From Sphingomonas glacialis (GTDB taxonomy: Bacteria > Pseudomonadota > Alphaproteobacteria > Sphingomonadales > Sphingomonadaceae): a DNA stretch of 64,000 nt. Positions 45,956 to 55,255 of the stretch are shown in pieces; positions within the stretch are counted from its first letter, which is position 1; each line of letters begins with the position of its first letter. The DNA is taken from NCBI RefSeq assembly GCF_014653575.1, contig NZ_BNAQ01000003.1:62001-126000 (forward strand), in the 5' to 3' direction. The position numbers and the translations under genes are program-made. The notes under the pieces are model-generated. The model searched no databases. It saw nothing but the letters and a program-made list of their open reading frames with translations, and was not told the origin of the DNA.

Positions 45956-47214
45956 TCGCCGAGACCAGCCTCGTTGACGAACAACGCGCCCGCCGTGACG
46001 ATGCGCTCGCCGGGGTTGAGCCCGCTCAGGATGACGACCTGGCCGTCCTGCTCGTCGCCGGCGGTGACGGTGCGCGCCTGCAACAGCCCATCGGGCCGGA
46101 CAACCCAGACGCGCGCGCTATCGCCTTCATGGATCACCGCCGCGACCGGAACGCGCAGCGCCGCGCTCTGCTGCGCCCGCTGGATCGAGAAGCTGGCGAA
46201 CATCTGCGGTTTCAGCGCGCCGTCGGGATTGGCGATCGTCGCGCGCACCGGCAAGCGGTGCGTCTGCGGATCGAGCGCGGCGCCGACCAGGTCGATCGTC
46301 GCGTGGAAGCTGCGCCCCGGCAGCGCGGGGGTCGTGACGGTCACCGTATCGCCGACATGCACTGCGCTCGCATCGCCCTCGGCGAGCTGCGCGATCAACC
46401 AGACGTGCGACGGATCGGTGATCGTCATCACCGGCTTGTCGCCGCCTTGCGCGACATATTGCCCCGCCGCCACGTCGCGCGACGCAATCAGACCGCCGAC
46501 AGGGGCGTGGAGCGTCGTGCGGTCGTGGATCCCCGACACTTCGCCGACACGTTCGAGCGCGCCGATCTCGCCCGCCGACTTGCCGAGGATCGCGAGCTTG
46601 TCTCGCGCCGCGCCGAGCGTCGCCGCCGCGGTGCGCGCGGTCGCCTGCGCGGCGATCAGGTCGGTCTGTGCCTGCTGATAATCCTTTTGCGCGCCGCCTG
46701 CGGTTTCGAAGATCTGCTTCTGACGCTCGGCGTTGCGGGTCGCAGTGGCGAGTTGTGCTTGCGCGTTCTGGAACGCCGCGCGTGCGCTGAACAGGCCGCT
46801 GCGCGCATCGACGAAATCGCTCGTCTGGATCAGCAGCAGCGGCTGCCCCGGCTTCACATATTGCCCGGCATCGGCGAGCACTTTCACAACTTGCCCGGCA
46901 TAGGGCAGCAGCACCGGTGTGCTGCGATCGCCATCGACGGTGATCGCCCCGCTCGCCAGCGTACGATGATCCGACTCGCCGACGCCGACGCGCAGCGTTT
47001 GGAGCCCCGCCATTTGCTCGCGCGTCAGCCGGAGCATGCCGGGCGGCGTCGTCGGCGGCGGTGCCGCATCGTGGTGGAACAGCGCGGCGAGCGCGCTCCA
47101 CAACAGCGCCAAGCCGATCGCCACCCCTCCAACGATACCGAGCCAGCGCATTTGCGTCGCGCGCGACAGGCTACGGGTGGGGGGCAGCGCCTGGGGGGGA
47201 ACGGTCGTGTGCAT
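45952..47214 (-). CDS. RND efflux periplasmic adaptor (membrane fusion protein, CzcB-like)
   Basis: 420 residues with one N-terminal membrane anchor (about 23-45), a lipoyl half-motif GQVVKVLADAGQYVKPGQPLL, a long coiled-coil hairpin (about 135-220), the second lipoyl half (LHAPVGGLIASRDVAAGQYV) and beta-barrel domains. It links the inner-membrane pump to the outer-membrane channel. It is first in the operon and divergent from the response-regulator gene, with 90 bases between them. No His-rich metal-binding segment is seen beyond HH near residue 47. Confidence 0.9.
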   Translation of the reverse strand: MHTTVPPQALPPTRSLSRATQMRWLGIVGGVAIGLALLWSALAALFHHDAAPPPTTPPGMLRLTREQMAGLQTLRVGVGESDHRTLASGAITVDGDRSTPVLLPYAGQVVKVLADAGQYVKPGQPLLLIQTSDFVDARSGLFSARAAFQNAQAQLATATRNAERQKQIFETAGGAQKDYQQAQTDLIAAQATARTAAATLGAARDKLAILGKSAGEIGALERVGEVSGIHDRTTLHAPVGGLIASRDVAAGQYVAQGGDKPVMTITDPSHVWLIAQLAEGDASAVHVGDTVTVTTPALPGRSFHATIDLVGAALDPQTHRLPVRATIANPDGALKPQMFASFSIQRAQQSAALRVPVAAVIHEGDSARVWVVRPDGLLQARTVTAGDEQDGQVVILSGLNPGERIVTAGALFVNEAGLGE

Positions 47215-47235
47215 CGAAGGACCTGCTGTGATTTG

Positions 47236-47276
47236 GCTGTCAGCCCTAGGCGCGCTCGCTTACAGTCGGCTTACAG
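47236..47276. promoter_or_regulatory. Direct repeats between efflux operon and response regulator
   Basis: GCTTACAG occurs at 47258-47265 and 47269-47276, exactly 11 bases apart; a related GCTGTCAG lies at 47236-47243, 22 bases before the first. Repeats spaced by one helical turn are the usual binding pattern of OmpR/PhoB-type regulators, and one is encoded right beside them. They lie in the 90-base divergent region, so one site set could control both directions. Confidence 0.65.
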
Positions 47277-47304
47277 ATGCCGCAGTGCACACAGAAAAGG
47301 TCCG

Positions 47305-47982
47305 ATGCGCGTACTATTGGTCGATGATGAGCCCGCGGTCGCGACGGCGCTGGCGGATGCGCTGGTCCGGCGCGGCGTCGCGATCGACCATGCGTCGACG
47401 ATCGAAGCCGCCGAAGCCTATCTCGAAGCAAGCGACTATGCCGCGGTGCTGCTCGATCTCGGCCTGCCCGATGGCGACGGGATGGGCCTGCTCACGCGAA
47501 TGCGCGCGCGCGGCGATACGCGTCCCGTCCTCGTGCTGACCGCACGCGGGGCGATCGACGCGCGGATTCTCGGGCTCAACGCCGGCGCCGACGAATATAT
47601 GGTCAAGCCGTTCGACCTCGACGAACTCCATGCGCGGCTGCTCGCGATCCTGCGGCGGCGCGACGGGCATGTCGGACGCGCGCTGCAATGCGGTGCGCTC
47701 AGCTTCGCGGTCGAGACGCGCGTCGCTTCGGTCGGCGAGCGCGTGCTCGGCCTGTCGGCGCGCGAGACCGAATTGCTCGAGCTGCTGCTGCGCCGCGTCG
47801 GCAAGGTCGTCCCCAAGCGGATCGCCGAGGATCATCTGTTCGGGCTCGACGGCGATCTCGGGTCGAATGCGATCGAGGTCTATGTCCACCGCTTGCGCAA
47901 GCGGCTCGACGAGGCGGCGACGGGTGCGCGGATCGAGACGGTGCGCGGCGTCGGCTATATGCTGCTCGCCACGCCGGCATGA
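47305..47982 (+). CDS. OmpR-family response regulator of the efflux system
   Basis: 225 residues: a canonical receiver with acidic pair D7-D8, acceptor D51 (VLLDLGLPDGDG) and K in DEYMVKPFD, then a winged-helix DNA-binding domain ending VRGVGYMLLA. AAAAGG lies 4 bases before the ATG. It overlaps the histidine kinase gene by 4 bases and is divergent from the metal efflux operon, so it most likely turns that operon on when metal is high, as CzcR and CusR do. Confidence 0.92.
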   Translation: MRVLLVDDEPAVATALADALVRRGVAIDHASTIEAAEAYLEASDYAAVLLDLGLPDGDGMGLLTRMRARGDTRPVLVLTARGAIDARILGLNAGADEYMVKPFDLDELHARLLAILRRRDGHVGRALQCGALSFAVETRVASVGERVLGLSARETELLELLLRRVGKVVPKRIAEDHLFGLDGDLGSNAIEVYVHRLRKRLDEAATGARIETVRGVGYMLLATPA

Positions 47983-49292
47983 TGCGCGCGCCGCGCTCGC
48001 TGCTCGGGCAATTCGTCGTGCTTCACATCGCGGTCGCACTGATCGCGACGCTGGTGTTGCTGTGGAGCGCGACCACGCTGCTCCACCAGACCGCCGATCG
48101 TTTCCAGCGCAGCTTGCTCGTTCGGCAGGCACAGGTCGTCGCGGCGGCGCGCGCCGACGGCGCTGGCACGATCGCGGCCATCCCGCTGATCAACGGCATG
48201 GCGGTCGCCACCTTCGGCAGCGATCGTCGGATCGACCGCAGCAGCGGCCCCGCGCGGCGCGCGGTGCTTGCCGCGGCCCCGCTCGACAGTCACGCGCATT
48301 TCTTCCGTCGGGGCGCGGTCGAGGGGTATAGCCTGCCGACGCGCGGCGGCTGGATCGTCGTGTCGCAGGACGATACCGACCCCGAGGTCATCACCGACGA
48401 TATCGTACGGGCCTTCCTCAAGCGCTTCGCCCTGCTCACGCTGCCGATCGCCGCGCTGGTGCCGTTGATCGGCGTGCTGCTCGCGCGGCGGCTGACGCTG
48501 CGGATGCGCGCGGTGTCGGCGATCGCGGCGACGATCGGCCCACAGTCGTTCGACACGCGCTTGCCGCGCGGGGTGCTTCCCACCGAGGCCGAGCCGCTCG
48601 CCGAGGCGACCAATGCCGCGCTCGATCGGCTGGTCGCCGCGCTGCACATCCAAAGCGCATTCGCCGCCGATGTGTCGCATGAACTCCGCACCCCGTTAGC
48701 CGCGATCCGGCTGCGCGCCGACGCGGTCGCCGATGCGGGCGTGCGCGCCGACCTGATGGCGTCGGTCGATCGCGCGGCGCGCGTCATCGGTCAGTTGCTC
48801 GCGCTCGCCGAGCTCGAGCAACCGCATGCCGTCGAGGCCGAGGCGTTCGACTTAGTCGCGCTCGCCACGCAGGTGGTCGCCGATCGGGCACCGGGCATCG
48901 TTACCGGCGGCCGGTCGATCGCGTTCGAGACTGCAACCGATGTCGCCCCGGTCCACGGCTATCCCGATGCGATCATCCTCGCGCTCGAGAATCTGGTCGA
49001 CAATGCCGCGAAATACACGCCGCTCGGCACGGCGATCATCGTGCGGGCGGGCCCCGGCGCGCGGCTGAGTGTGACCGATGACGGCAACGGCGTACCAGCA
49101 GCGCAGCTTGCTCGTCTAAAGGACCGCCTGTGGCGCGGCGCCGATCGCGGCATCGAAGGATCGGGCATCGGCCTGTCGCTGGTAGAGCGGATCGCACGCG
49201 CGCATGGCGGGACGCTGACGATCATGCCCGGCCCCGAGGAGCGCGGCCTGGTGTTCGAGATCGTGCTGCGCGACCGCGCCACGCCGCACTGA
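47979..49292 (+). CDS. Sensor histidine kinase of the efflux system
   Basis: 437 residues: two membrane segments (about 9-32 and 150-170) enclosing a periplasmic sensor of about 115 residues, a HAMP-like linker, a dimerisation domain with H234 in ADVSHELRTPLAAI, and an ATPase domain (NLVDNAAKYTP, GSGIGLSLVERIA). The sensor contains SHAHFFR, whose histidines could bind metal. It pairs with the regulator gene by an ATGA overlap. The periplasmic sensor fits detection of periplasmic metal ions. Confidence 0.9.
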   Translation: MMRAPRSLLGQFVVLHIAVALIATLVLLWSATTLLHQTADRFQRSLLVRQAQVVAAARADGAGTIAAIPLINGMAVATFGSDRRIDRSSGPARRAVLAAAPLDSHAHFFRRGAVEGYSLPTRGGWIVVSQDDTDPEVITDDIVRAFLKRFALLTLPIAALVPLIGVLLARRLTLRMRAVSAIAATIGPQSFDTRLPRGVLPTEAEPLAEATNAALDRLVAALHIQSAFAADVSHELRTPLAAIRLRADAVADAGVRADLMASVDRAARVIGQLLALAELEQPHAVEAEAFDLVALATQVVADRAPGIVTGGRSIAFETATDVAPVHGYPDAIILALENLVDNAAKYTPLGTAIIVRAGPGARLSVTDDGNGVPAAQLARLKDRLWRGADRGIEGSGIGLSLVERIARAHGGTLTIMPGPEERGLVFEIVLRDRATPH

Positions 49293-49315
49293 CCAGCGTC
49301 AGAGCAACGCCGCGA

Positions 49316-50182
49316 TTACCGCGTCCAGCGTGCGAAGATCGCGGTCGGCAGCAACAGCCCGCGCGCTTCCTCGCGCACCGCCATCTCGCCGACTTCGACC
49401 GTACCGCCGAGATCGGAGAGCGCCTGGCGCACTACCTCGCCGATCGCCAATGCCGACATCCGCACGGCATAAACGGTGAGGACGAGGAACTTGCTGTCCT
49501 TGTCGAGCAAGCGGCGACAATCGGCGATCAGGCCGGGCAGGCCCTCCTCGAGCTTCCACACTTCGCCGTCTGGCCCGCGTCCGAACTTGGGCGGATCGAG
49601 GAAGATCCCGTCATAGCGCTTCTCGCGCCGCACTTCGCGCGCGGCGAACTTGGCGGCGTCGTCGACCATCCAGCGGATCGGCCGATCCGACATGTCCGAC
49701 AGGAAGGCGTTGGCCTTGCCGGCATCGACCGATTTCTTCGAGGCATCGACATGCGTCATCGCCGCCCCCTTGGCGGCGAGCGCGAGCGTGCCGACGCCGG
49801 TATAGCCGAACAGGTTGAGCACTTGATCGCCCTCGGCGACCTTGCCGCGCATCCATTCCCATTGCGGCGCCATGTCGGGGAAGAACGCCAAATGGCGGAA
49901 CGGCGTGTTTTGCGCGGTGAACAGCACTTCGTTCCAGCGGACATGCCAGCCGCCGCGCGGCACGTCGCGCGAGAGGTGCCAGCGTCCGCCGCCATCCTCG
50001 TCCGACGCGCCGATAAAGTCGCCATCGGCTTCCCAGCTGTCCGACGCGGGCGCCCACATCGCCTGCGGTTCGGGGCGGATGAAGCGGAAGCGGCCGTAGC
50101 GCTCGAGCTTGCGGCCGTGGCCGGAGTCGACGAGGCCGTAATCCTGCCAGGGTTCGGCGATGAGCGTGAGCAAAGGGCCCAT
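49316..50182 (-). CDS. Class I SAM-dependent RNA methyltransferase (RlmI/RlmK-like)
   Basis: 288 residues. The methyltransferase core has motif I NLFGYTGVGTLALAAKGA, acidic motif HVDASKKSVDAGKANA, and the catalytic-type IFLDPPKFGRGPDGE, as in 23S rRNA m5C methyltransferases of the RlmI family. RlmI has about 396 residues with an N-terminal PUA domain; that domain is missing here. Its ATG overlaps the thrC stop by one base. The RNA target is unknown. Confidence 0.82.
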   Translation of the reverse strand: MGPLLTLIAEPWQDYGLVDSGHGRKLERYGRFRFIRPEPQAMWAPASDSWEADGDFIGASDEDGGGRWHLSRDVPRGGWHVRWNEVLFTAQNTPFRHLAFFPDMAPQWEWMRGKVAEGDQVLNLFGYTGVGTLALAAKGAAMTHVDASKKSVDAGKANAFLSDMSDRPIRWMVDDAAKFAAREVRREKRYDGIFLDPPKFGRGPDGEVWKLEEGLPGLIADCRRLLDKDSKFLVLTVYAVRMSALAIGEVVRQALSDLGGTVEVGEMAVREEARGLLLPTAIFARWTR

Positions 50183-51582
50183 TACCGTGCGCTCGCCCGC
50201 TCGGCGATATACGCCGTCACCGCCTCGAACGTGCCCGGCAGCGAGGCATAGCGTTCCTCGCGCTCGAACAGATCGCCCATCCGTGCCGGCAGGACCGGGC
50301 GTTGCCCGGTCGCCCGCTCGACCGCGTCGCGGAACTTGGCGGGGTGCGCGGTCGCGAGCGTGACGATGGGCACGTCGGCGGGCAGATCGGCACGGCGCGC
50401 GGCCGCAAGGCCGATCGCGGTGTGCGGGTCGATCACTTGGCCGCTCGCCTCGCACGCCCAGCGCATCGCCAGCGCCATGTCGTCGAGATCGATCCGGTCG
50501 CTTGCAAACAGTGCGGCCGCGCCTTCTCGCTGCGCGTTCGTCAGGCGCATCGCCTTCGACGTCTCGAACCCGCGCATCTGATCGGCGAGTGCATGACCGT
50601 CGCGCCCGCCGAGATCGAACAACAACCGCTCGAAATTGCTCGAAACCTGGATGTCCATCGACGGGCTCGGCGTCGGCACGACGGTGCCTTGCGAATAGTC
50701 GCCGGCGCTCAGCGCACGGTGGAGGATGTCGTTGACGTTGGTCGCGACGATCAGCTTGGCGACCGGCAGCCCCATCTTGGCCGCAACGTATCCCGCAAAC
50801 ACGTCGCCGAAATTGCCCGTCGGCACCGAGAACGCGACCGGTCGCTCGGGCGCGCCAAGCCGGACGGCGGCGTAGAAATAATAGACGATCTGCGCCATCA
50901 GCCGCGCCCAGTTGATCGAATTGACCGCCGACAGCGCGAACTTGCCCGAGAAGGCAGGATCGTTGAACATCGCCTTTACCAGCGCTTGCGCGTCGTCGAA
51001 GCTCGCATCCTCGAGCGCGATATTGTGGATGTTGGGCGCGATCACTGTCGTCATCTGACGGCGCTGAACGTCCGACACGCGGCCCTTGGGGTGGAGCATG
51101 AAGACATCGACCCCGGCGCGGCCGGCAAGCGCGTCGATGGCCGCCGAGCCGGTATCGCCCGAGGTCGCACCGACCACGGTCACCTGCTGCGTCGATCCGG
51201 TGAGGAAGCGCTCGAACAGCAAGCCCAGGAGCTGCAGCGCGACGTCCTTGAAGGCGAGCGTCGGGCCGTAGAAGAGCTCGAGCAGCCAATTGCGTTCGTC
51301 GAGTTGCGCGAGCGGCACCACCGCGGCGTGCGCGAAGCGGCCATAGGCCTGGGTGCACAGCGTGCGCAGATCGTCTTCGCTCAGCGTGCCCTCGACGAAG
51401 GGCAGCATCACCGCGACCGCGGTTTCGACATAGGACAGCCCCTGCATCGCCGCGATCTGCGCGGCCGAGAAGCTCGGCCAGCTTTCGGGCAGATAGAGTC
51501 CGCCATCCTTGGCAAGGCCCGCGAGCGTTACGTCGCGAAAGTCGAGGGTCGGCGCGGAGCCGCGCGTGCTGATATAGCGCAT
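50182..51582 (-). CDS. thrC: Threonine synthase
   Basis: 466 residues, typical of the longer bacterial ThrC. The PLP lysine lies in YGPTLAFKDVALQLLG, preceded by the family start RYISTRGSAPTLDF and followed by VVGATSGDTGSAAIDAL. It converts O-phosphohomoserine to threonine. The ATG at 51582 is chosen because the conserved N-terminus begins there. Being downstream of surf1 in the cox run is a common arrangement in sphingomonads. Confidence 0.95.
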   Translation of the reverse strand: MRYISTRGSAPTLDFRDVTLAGLAKDGGLYLPESWPSFSAAQIAAMQGLSYVETAVAVMLPFVEGTLSEDDLRTLCTQAYGRFAHAAVVPLAQLDERNWLLELFYGPTLAFKDVALQLLGLLFERFLTGSTQQVTVVGATSGDTGSAAIDALAGRAGVDVFMLHPKGRVSDVQRRQMTTVIAPNIHNIALEDASFDDAQALVKAMFNDPAFSGKFALSAVNSINWARLMAQIVYYFYAAVRLGAPERPVAFSVPTGNFGDVFAGYVAAKMGLPVAKLIVATNVNDILHRALSAGDYSQGTVVPTPSPSMDIQVSSNFERLLFDLGGRDGHALADQMRGFETSKAMRLTNAQREGAAALFASDRIDLDDMALAMRWACEASGQVIDPHTAIGLAAARRADLPADVPIVTLATAHPAKFRDAVERATGQRPVLPARMGDLFEREERYASLPGTFEAVTAYIAERASAR

Positions 51583-51593
51583 GGCGGTAGCGG

Positions 51594-52229
51594 TTAGCGG
51601 GGTGGAGCCGACTCGGCAACCGTTCGCCGCCGCAAGGCCACGGCATAGATAATTGCGGCAAGGCTCGCGAACACGAACCATTGTACCGCATAGGCAAGGT
51701 GATTGTTGGGCACCGCGTCGAGATCGGGGCCGGGATTGGGGTCGAGCCCGGCGGCCGGCGGATCAGCGACGAGCATCAGCGTCTTAGGCGCGCCTTCCCC
51801 GACCATCCCGGCGATCAGCGCCGCATGATCGGGCGCGTAGGTCAGATATCCGGTGACGGGCCCGCCCTTCCAGACGGGCTTGGCGTGCGGATCGGTGCCG
51901 AATCCGAGCTGGACCGTGAAGCCCGGTCCTTCGGCACCCGTGCGACACCTTGCGATCTGACGCCAGCCAGTGCCGCCGCGCGCGTTGCGGCCACCTTCGA
52001 TCGCGAAGCTGATCGGCTGCAGGCACAGCGCGCTCGCCCGGCGGAAAAGGAGCTTTGCGTCGGTCGGGTCGCGCGGGAATGCCATCGGTGGCAACGTCAC
52101 GTTGCGCGCATAGCGGGCGAGCAGCGCCGCCTTCTCGCTGCGGCGCTCGAGCTGCCAGATGCCGAGCCCGATCATCGCGACGATCGCGATGCCGACGATC
52201 AGTGTCGGGATCAGCGGGACACGTTTCAC
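51594..52229 (-). CDS. SURF1 family cytochrome oxidase assembly protein
   Basis: 211 residues with membrane segments at both ends (about 7-27 and 181-201) and a periplasmic domain between, the Shy1/Surf1 layout. It has the N-terminal GIWQLERRSEKAAL and the C-terminal NNHLAYAVQWFVFA, both family signatures. Surf1 helps insert heme a into subunit I. It is slightly shorter than usual (about 230-250). It overlaps the DUF983 gene by 4 bases. Confidence 0.9.
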   Translation of the reverse strand: MKRVPLIPTLIVGIAIVAMIGLGIWQLERRSEKAALLARYARNVTLPPMAFPRDPTDAKLLFRRASALCLQPISFAIEGGRNARGGTGWRQIARCRTGAEGPGFTVQLGFGTDPHAKPVWKGGPVTGYLTYAPDHAALIAGMVGEGAPKTLMLVADPPAAGLDPNPGPDLDAVPNNHLAYAVQWFVFASLAAIIYAVALRRRTVAESAPPR

Positions 52230-52621
52230 GGCAGTGTCTCGGTCGGCGCGATCCGCCCTTCGTGCGCGGCGGTGCGATATTCGGAGCCGAGCAACGCGGC
52301 TTTCGCGATCCGCAGCGATCCGACCACACTGACGACGGTGATCGGCAGCCAGATCAGCATCTGCAGCCAGATCGGCGGGCCGTATGCCAGCTGGATCGTG
52401 ATCGCGAGCCCGACGACGATCGCGCCGAGCACCAGCGTCAGGATCGCGGCGGGCCCGTCACCGACATTGAAGGTGGTGAAATCGAGCCCGCAGACTTTGC
52501 AGCGATCGCCGAAGTCGAGCACGCCCTTGAACAGCCCGGGCGCGCCGCAGCGCGGGCACAGGCCCTTCAGCGCTGCGGCAACGGGCGTCGGCGCCACGGC
52601 CTTCGCCCGCTGCTCGGTCAC
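52226..52621 (-). CDS. DUF983 zinc-ribbon membrane protein
   Basis: 131 residues: two CxxC pairs (CPRCGAPGLF and CKVCGLDF) that should bind zinc, then two membrane segments (about 58-80 and 84-106). DUF983 proteins are often encoded in alphaproteobacterial cox operons, but their role is not known. A GTG start at 52621 is used because it lies 5 bases after the coxC stop; longer frames would run into coxC. Confidence 0.85.
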   Translation of the reverse strand: MTEQRAKAVAPTPVAAALKGLCPRCGAPGLFKGVLDFGDRCKVCGLDFTTFNVGDGPAAILTLVLGAIVVGLAITIQLAYGPPIWLQMLIWLPITVVSVVGSLRIAKAALLGSEYRTAAHEGRIAPTETLP

Positions 52622-52625
52622 AGGC

Positions 52626-53483
52626 TCACCCTGCGTGGACCGGTGCGCCCCAGCCACCCCAGACATAGATCGAGACGAACAGGAACAGCCACACGACGTC
52701 GACGAAGTGCCAGTACCAGGCCGCCGCTTCGAAGCCGAAATGCTGCTTGGGGGTGAAATCGCCGCGATAGACGCGGATCTGGCAAACGATCAGGAAGACC
52801 GTGCCGATCATCACGTGGAAGCCGTGGAAGCCGGTCGCCATGAAGAACGACGCACCATAGTTGAGCCCCTTGAAGGGGAACGGCGCGTCGGCATATTCGT
52901 ACGCCTGGATGCAGCTGAAGATCAGCCCGAGCACGATCGTGCACCACAGCCCCTTCTTGAGCCCGTCGCGGTCGCCGTGGATCAGCGCATGGTGTGCCCA
53001 GGTGATCGTCGTGCCGCTGGTCAGCAGGATCAGCGTGTTGAGCAGCGGGAAGCGGAAGGCATTGATGACCTCGAGCCCCTTTGGCGGCCATGTGCCCGCC
53101 GTGTCGGTGACGACACTGACGGTCTTGGCGACCGAATCGTACGCGATGTGCGCGGGGAAGAGCGAGAAGTCGAAGAACGCCCAGAACCAGCCGACGAAGA
53201 ACATCACCTCGGAGGCGATGAACAGGATCATGCCGTAGCGCAGGTGGAGCTGGACGACCGGGGTATGGTCGCCGGCATGCGCCTCGACGATGACCTGGCG
53301 CCACCAGCCGTACATCACCGCGAGCACGCCCGCCAAACCGGCGTAGAACACCAGACCACCGCCAGCGGACGAATGCATCCACATGATCCCGCCAGCTGCC
53401 ATCACGAGCGCAGCCATCGATCCGGCGAACGGCCAAATGCTCGGTGGTAAAATATGGTAATCGTGGTTCTTCGCACCGGCCAT
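52626..53483 (-). CDS. coxC: Cytochrome c oxidase subunit III
   Basis: 285 residues with seven membrane helices. Conserved stretches include YHILPPSIWPF near the start, MYGWWRQVIVEAH, LRYGMILFIASEVMFFVGWFW and the C-terminal AAWYWHFVDVVWLFLF. It binds lipids and stabilises proton uptake by subunit I. It lies between the ctaG and DUF983 genes of the cox run. Confidence 0.96.
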   Translation of the reverse strand: MAGAKNHDYHILPPSIWPFAGSMAALVMAAGGIMWMHSSAGGGLVFYAGLAGVLAVMYGWWRQVIVEAHAGDHTPVVQLHLRYGMILFIASEVMFFVGWFWAFFDFSLFPAHIAYDSVAKTVSVVTDTAGTWPPKGLEVINAFRFPLLNTLILLTSGTTITWAHHALIHGDRDGLKKGLWCTIVLGLIFSCIQAYEYADAPFPFKGLNYGASFFMATGFHGFHVMIGTVFLIVCQIRVYRGDFTPKQHFGFEAAAWYWHFVDVVWLFLFVSIYVWGGWGAPVHAG

Positions 53484-53529
53484 GGGTTTTCCCTCTGCTC
53501 TGGTCTCTATCTCGTCCCGTGACCCTGTT

Positions 53530-54069
53530 CTAGCCTTTGGCCTTCGCGGAATCCACCGGGTAAAACGTGTAGCTCAACGTGATCGTCTGGACGTCGCTTG
53601 CGTCGGGATCCTGGAGGATCTTGGGGTCGACGAAGAAGATCACCGGCATCCGCGCGGTCTCGCCGGGCTTCAAGGTCTGCTGTGTGAAGCAGAAGCACTG
53701 GATCTTGGTGAAATATTTGCCCGCCTGCGACGGCGTCACGTTGAACGTCGCGGTGCCCGTGATCGGCTTGTCCGACGTGTTGGTCGCGGTGAAGAACGCC
53801 ATGTCGCGCGCGCCGATATCGACCGTCTCGGACGGGTTTTCAGGCGCGAACTTCCACGGCATGTGCGGCGCGACATTGGTGTCGAAATCGATGCGGATCT
53901 GCTGGTTGACCGCACCGGGCGCGCGCAGCGCGCGCTGCGTCGTGCCGTTGAGCCCCGTCGCCTGGCAGAACATCCGGTAAAGCGGGATGCTCGCCCAGCC
54001 GAGCCCGGTCATGAAGCAAATGCCCAGAACGGCAAAGAGCGCGGTACGAAGCTTGCCGTCGAGCACCAT
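53530..54069 (-). CDS. ctaG: Cytochrome c oxidase assembly protein CtaG/Cox11
   Basis: 179 residues: one membrane helix near the N-terminus, a further cysteine C35 in YRMFCQATG, and a periplasmic copper-binding domain with the CFCF motif (C125, C127). It delivers copper to the CuB site of subunit I. Its ATG overlaps the stop of the 53-residue gene upstream by one base. Confidence 0.95.
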   Translation of the reverse strand: MVLDGKLRTALFAVLGICFMTGLGWASIPLYRMFCQATGLNGTTQRALRAPGAVNQQIRIDFDTNVAPHMPWKFAPENPSETVDIGARDMAFFTATNTSDKPITGTATFNVTPSQAGKYFTKIQCFCFTQQTLKPGETARMPVIFFVDPKILQDPDASDVQTITLSYTFYPVDSAKAKG

Positions 54070-54230
54070 CAGTGCGGCATCCCCGCCTTGATCTTGGCGA
54101 TGGTGATTGCGAACACCAGGACGACGAACGCACCGAGAATCACGCCCAGCACCGCTGCGCGCGTGCGCTGGCGCTTGCGGACGAGGTCGGCGTGCGGGAT
54201 CGACAGGTCGGGGCGCGGGTCGGGGTTCAT
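54069..54230 (-). CDS. Small single-pass membrane protein of the cox operon
   Basis: A 53-residue gene, overlapping the cyoE stop by 4 bases and the ctaG start by 1 base, so it is almost surely translated. The N-terminus is charged ([10 protein letters not shown], then RKRQRTR), followed by one membrane helix (about 25-46: [20 protein letters not shown]) and a short tail. Small proteins at this place in alphaproteobacterial cox operons are sometimes called CoxF-like; their job in oxidase assembly is not established. Confidence 0.85.
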   Translation of the reverse strand: MNPDPRPDLSIPHADLVRKRQRTRAAVLGVILGAFVVLVFAITIAKIKAGMPH

Positions 54231-55135
54231 GTCGTCAGCCGATCGATTGCGAGGGTCGCGAAGATCGCGAGGATATAGCCGATCGAATAGACGAACAGGA
54301 AGCGTTCGGCCTTCATCTCGGCCGGCGTCGCCGCGCGCTGGACGACGACCCAGGCGGTGAGCCCGACAAAGACCGCCGACGTCACCGCCGCGATGATCCC
54401 GTAAGTCGCGCCAGCCAGGCCGAGCGCCCAGGGCGACACCGCCGCGGCGGCCATCAGCACGGCGTAGAACAGCATCTGCCAGCGCGTGGTGCGCGCGCTC
54501 GCCACGACGGGGAGCATCGGCACGCCGCCCTTGGCGTAATCATCACGGATCAGCAGCGCGAGCGCCCAGCTGTGCGGCGGAGTCCACAGGAAGATGATCG
54601 CGAACATCAGCAGCGGGAGCGTCGAAATGCTGCCGGTCGCCGCGACCCAGCCGATCAGCGGCGGGAATGCCCCCGCGGCACCGCCGATGACGATGTTCTG
54701 CGGCGTGCGGCGCTTGAGGCCGACGGTGTAGACGAGCACGTAGAACAGGATCGATGCGGCGAGCAGCGTCGCCGCGAGCAGCCCGATCGCCATCCCCATC
54801 AGCAGCACCGAGAAGACCCCGAGCCCGACGCCGAACTGCAGCGCGGTCTCGCGCTCCATCTTGCCGGCAGGAAGCGGACGCTTGGCGGTGCGCTTCATCA
54901 GCGCGTCGATGTCGGACTCGTACCATTGGTTGAGCGCCCCCGCCGAGCCTGCGGCGAGCGCGATGCACAGGATCGCGGTGAAGCCGAGCACGAACGGGAG
55001 CTGCACCGGTGCTGCGAGCATTCCGCACAAAGCGGTGAACACCACCGACCGCATGACGCGCGGCTTGGTCAGCGCGAAGAAATCGCGCCAGTCGGCGGGG
55101 AGCGTCGCGGTGGGGGTAAGCGTGGTTACGGTCAT
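54227..55135 (-). CDS. cyoE: Protoheme IX farnesyltransferase (heme O synthase)
   Basis: 302 residues, a polytopic UbiA-type prenyltransferase with [11 protein letters not shown] at the start, the Asp-rich motif [15 protein letters not shown] and a second acidic site [13 protein letters not shown]. It farnesylates heme b to heme o, the precursor of heme a. The ATG at 55135 is 10 bases after GGAGGGGGG, and those bases belong to the inverted repeat at 55148. Also called ctaB. Confidence 0.95.
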   Translation of the reverse strand: MTVTTLTPTATLPADWRDFFALTKPRVMRSVVFTALCGMLAAPVQLPFVLGFTAILCIALAAGSAGALNQWYESDIDALMKRTAKRPLPAGKMERETALQFGVGLGVFSVLLMGMAIGLLAATLLAASILFYVLVYTVGLKRRTPQNIVIGGAAGAFPPLIGWVAATGSISTLPLLMFAIIFLWTPPHSWALALLIRDDYAKGGVPMLPVVASARTTRWQMLFYAVLMAAAAVSPWALGLAGATYGIIAAVTSAVFVGLTAWVVVQRAATPAEMKAERFLFVYSIGYILAIFATLAIDRLTT

Positions 55136-55147
55136 TTCATTTCTACC

Positions 55148-55255
55148 CCCCTCCCGCGTGCGGGAGGGGCTGGGGGTGGGCTCACGCTCCAAACCGGGCG
55201 CTGAGTCGCTGGGTGAGCGCGCGCCCACCCCTACCCCTCTCGCAAGCGGGAGGGG
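55148..55255. repeat. REP-like inverted repeat, copy 1 (before cyoE)
   Basis: A 108-base element. Each end is a small palindrome: CCCCTCCCGC-GT-GCGGGAGGGG (55148-55169) and CCCCTCTCGC-AA-GCGGGAGGGG (55234-55255). Inside them, TGGGGGTGGGC (55171-55181) and GCCCACCCCTA (55223-55233) pair, so the whole element can fold on itself. A second copy lies at 59623. No coding sequence is seen inside it. Confidence 0.8.
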
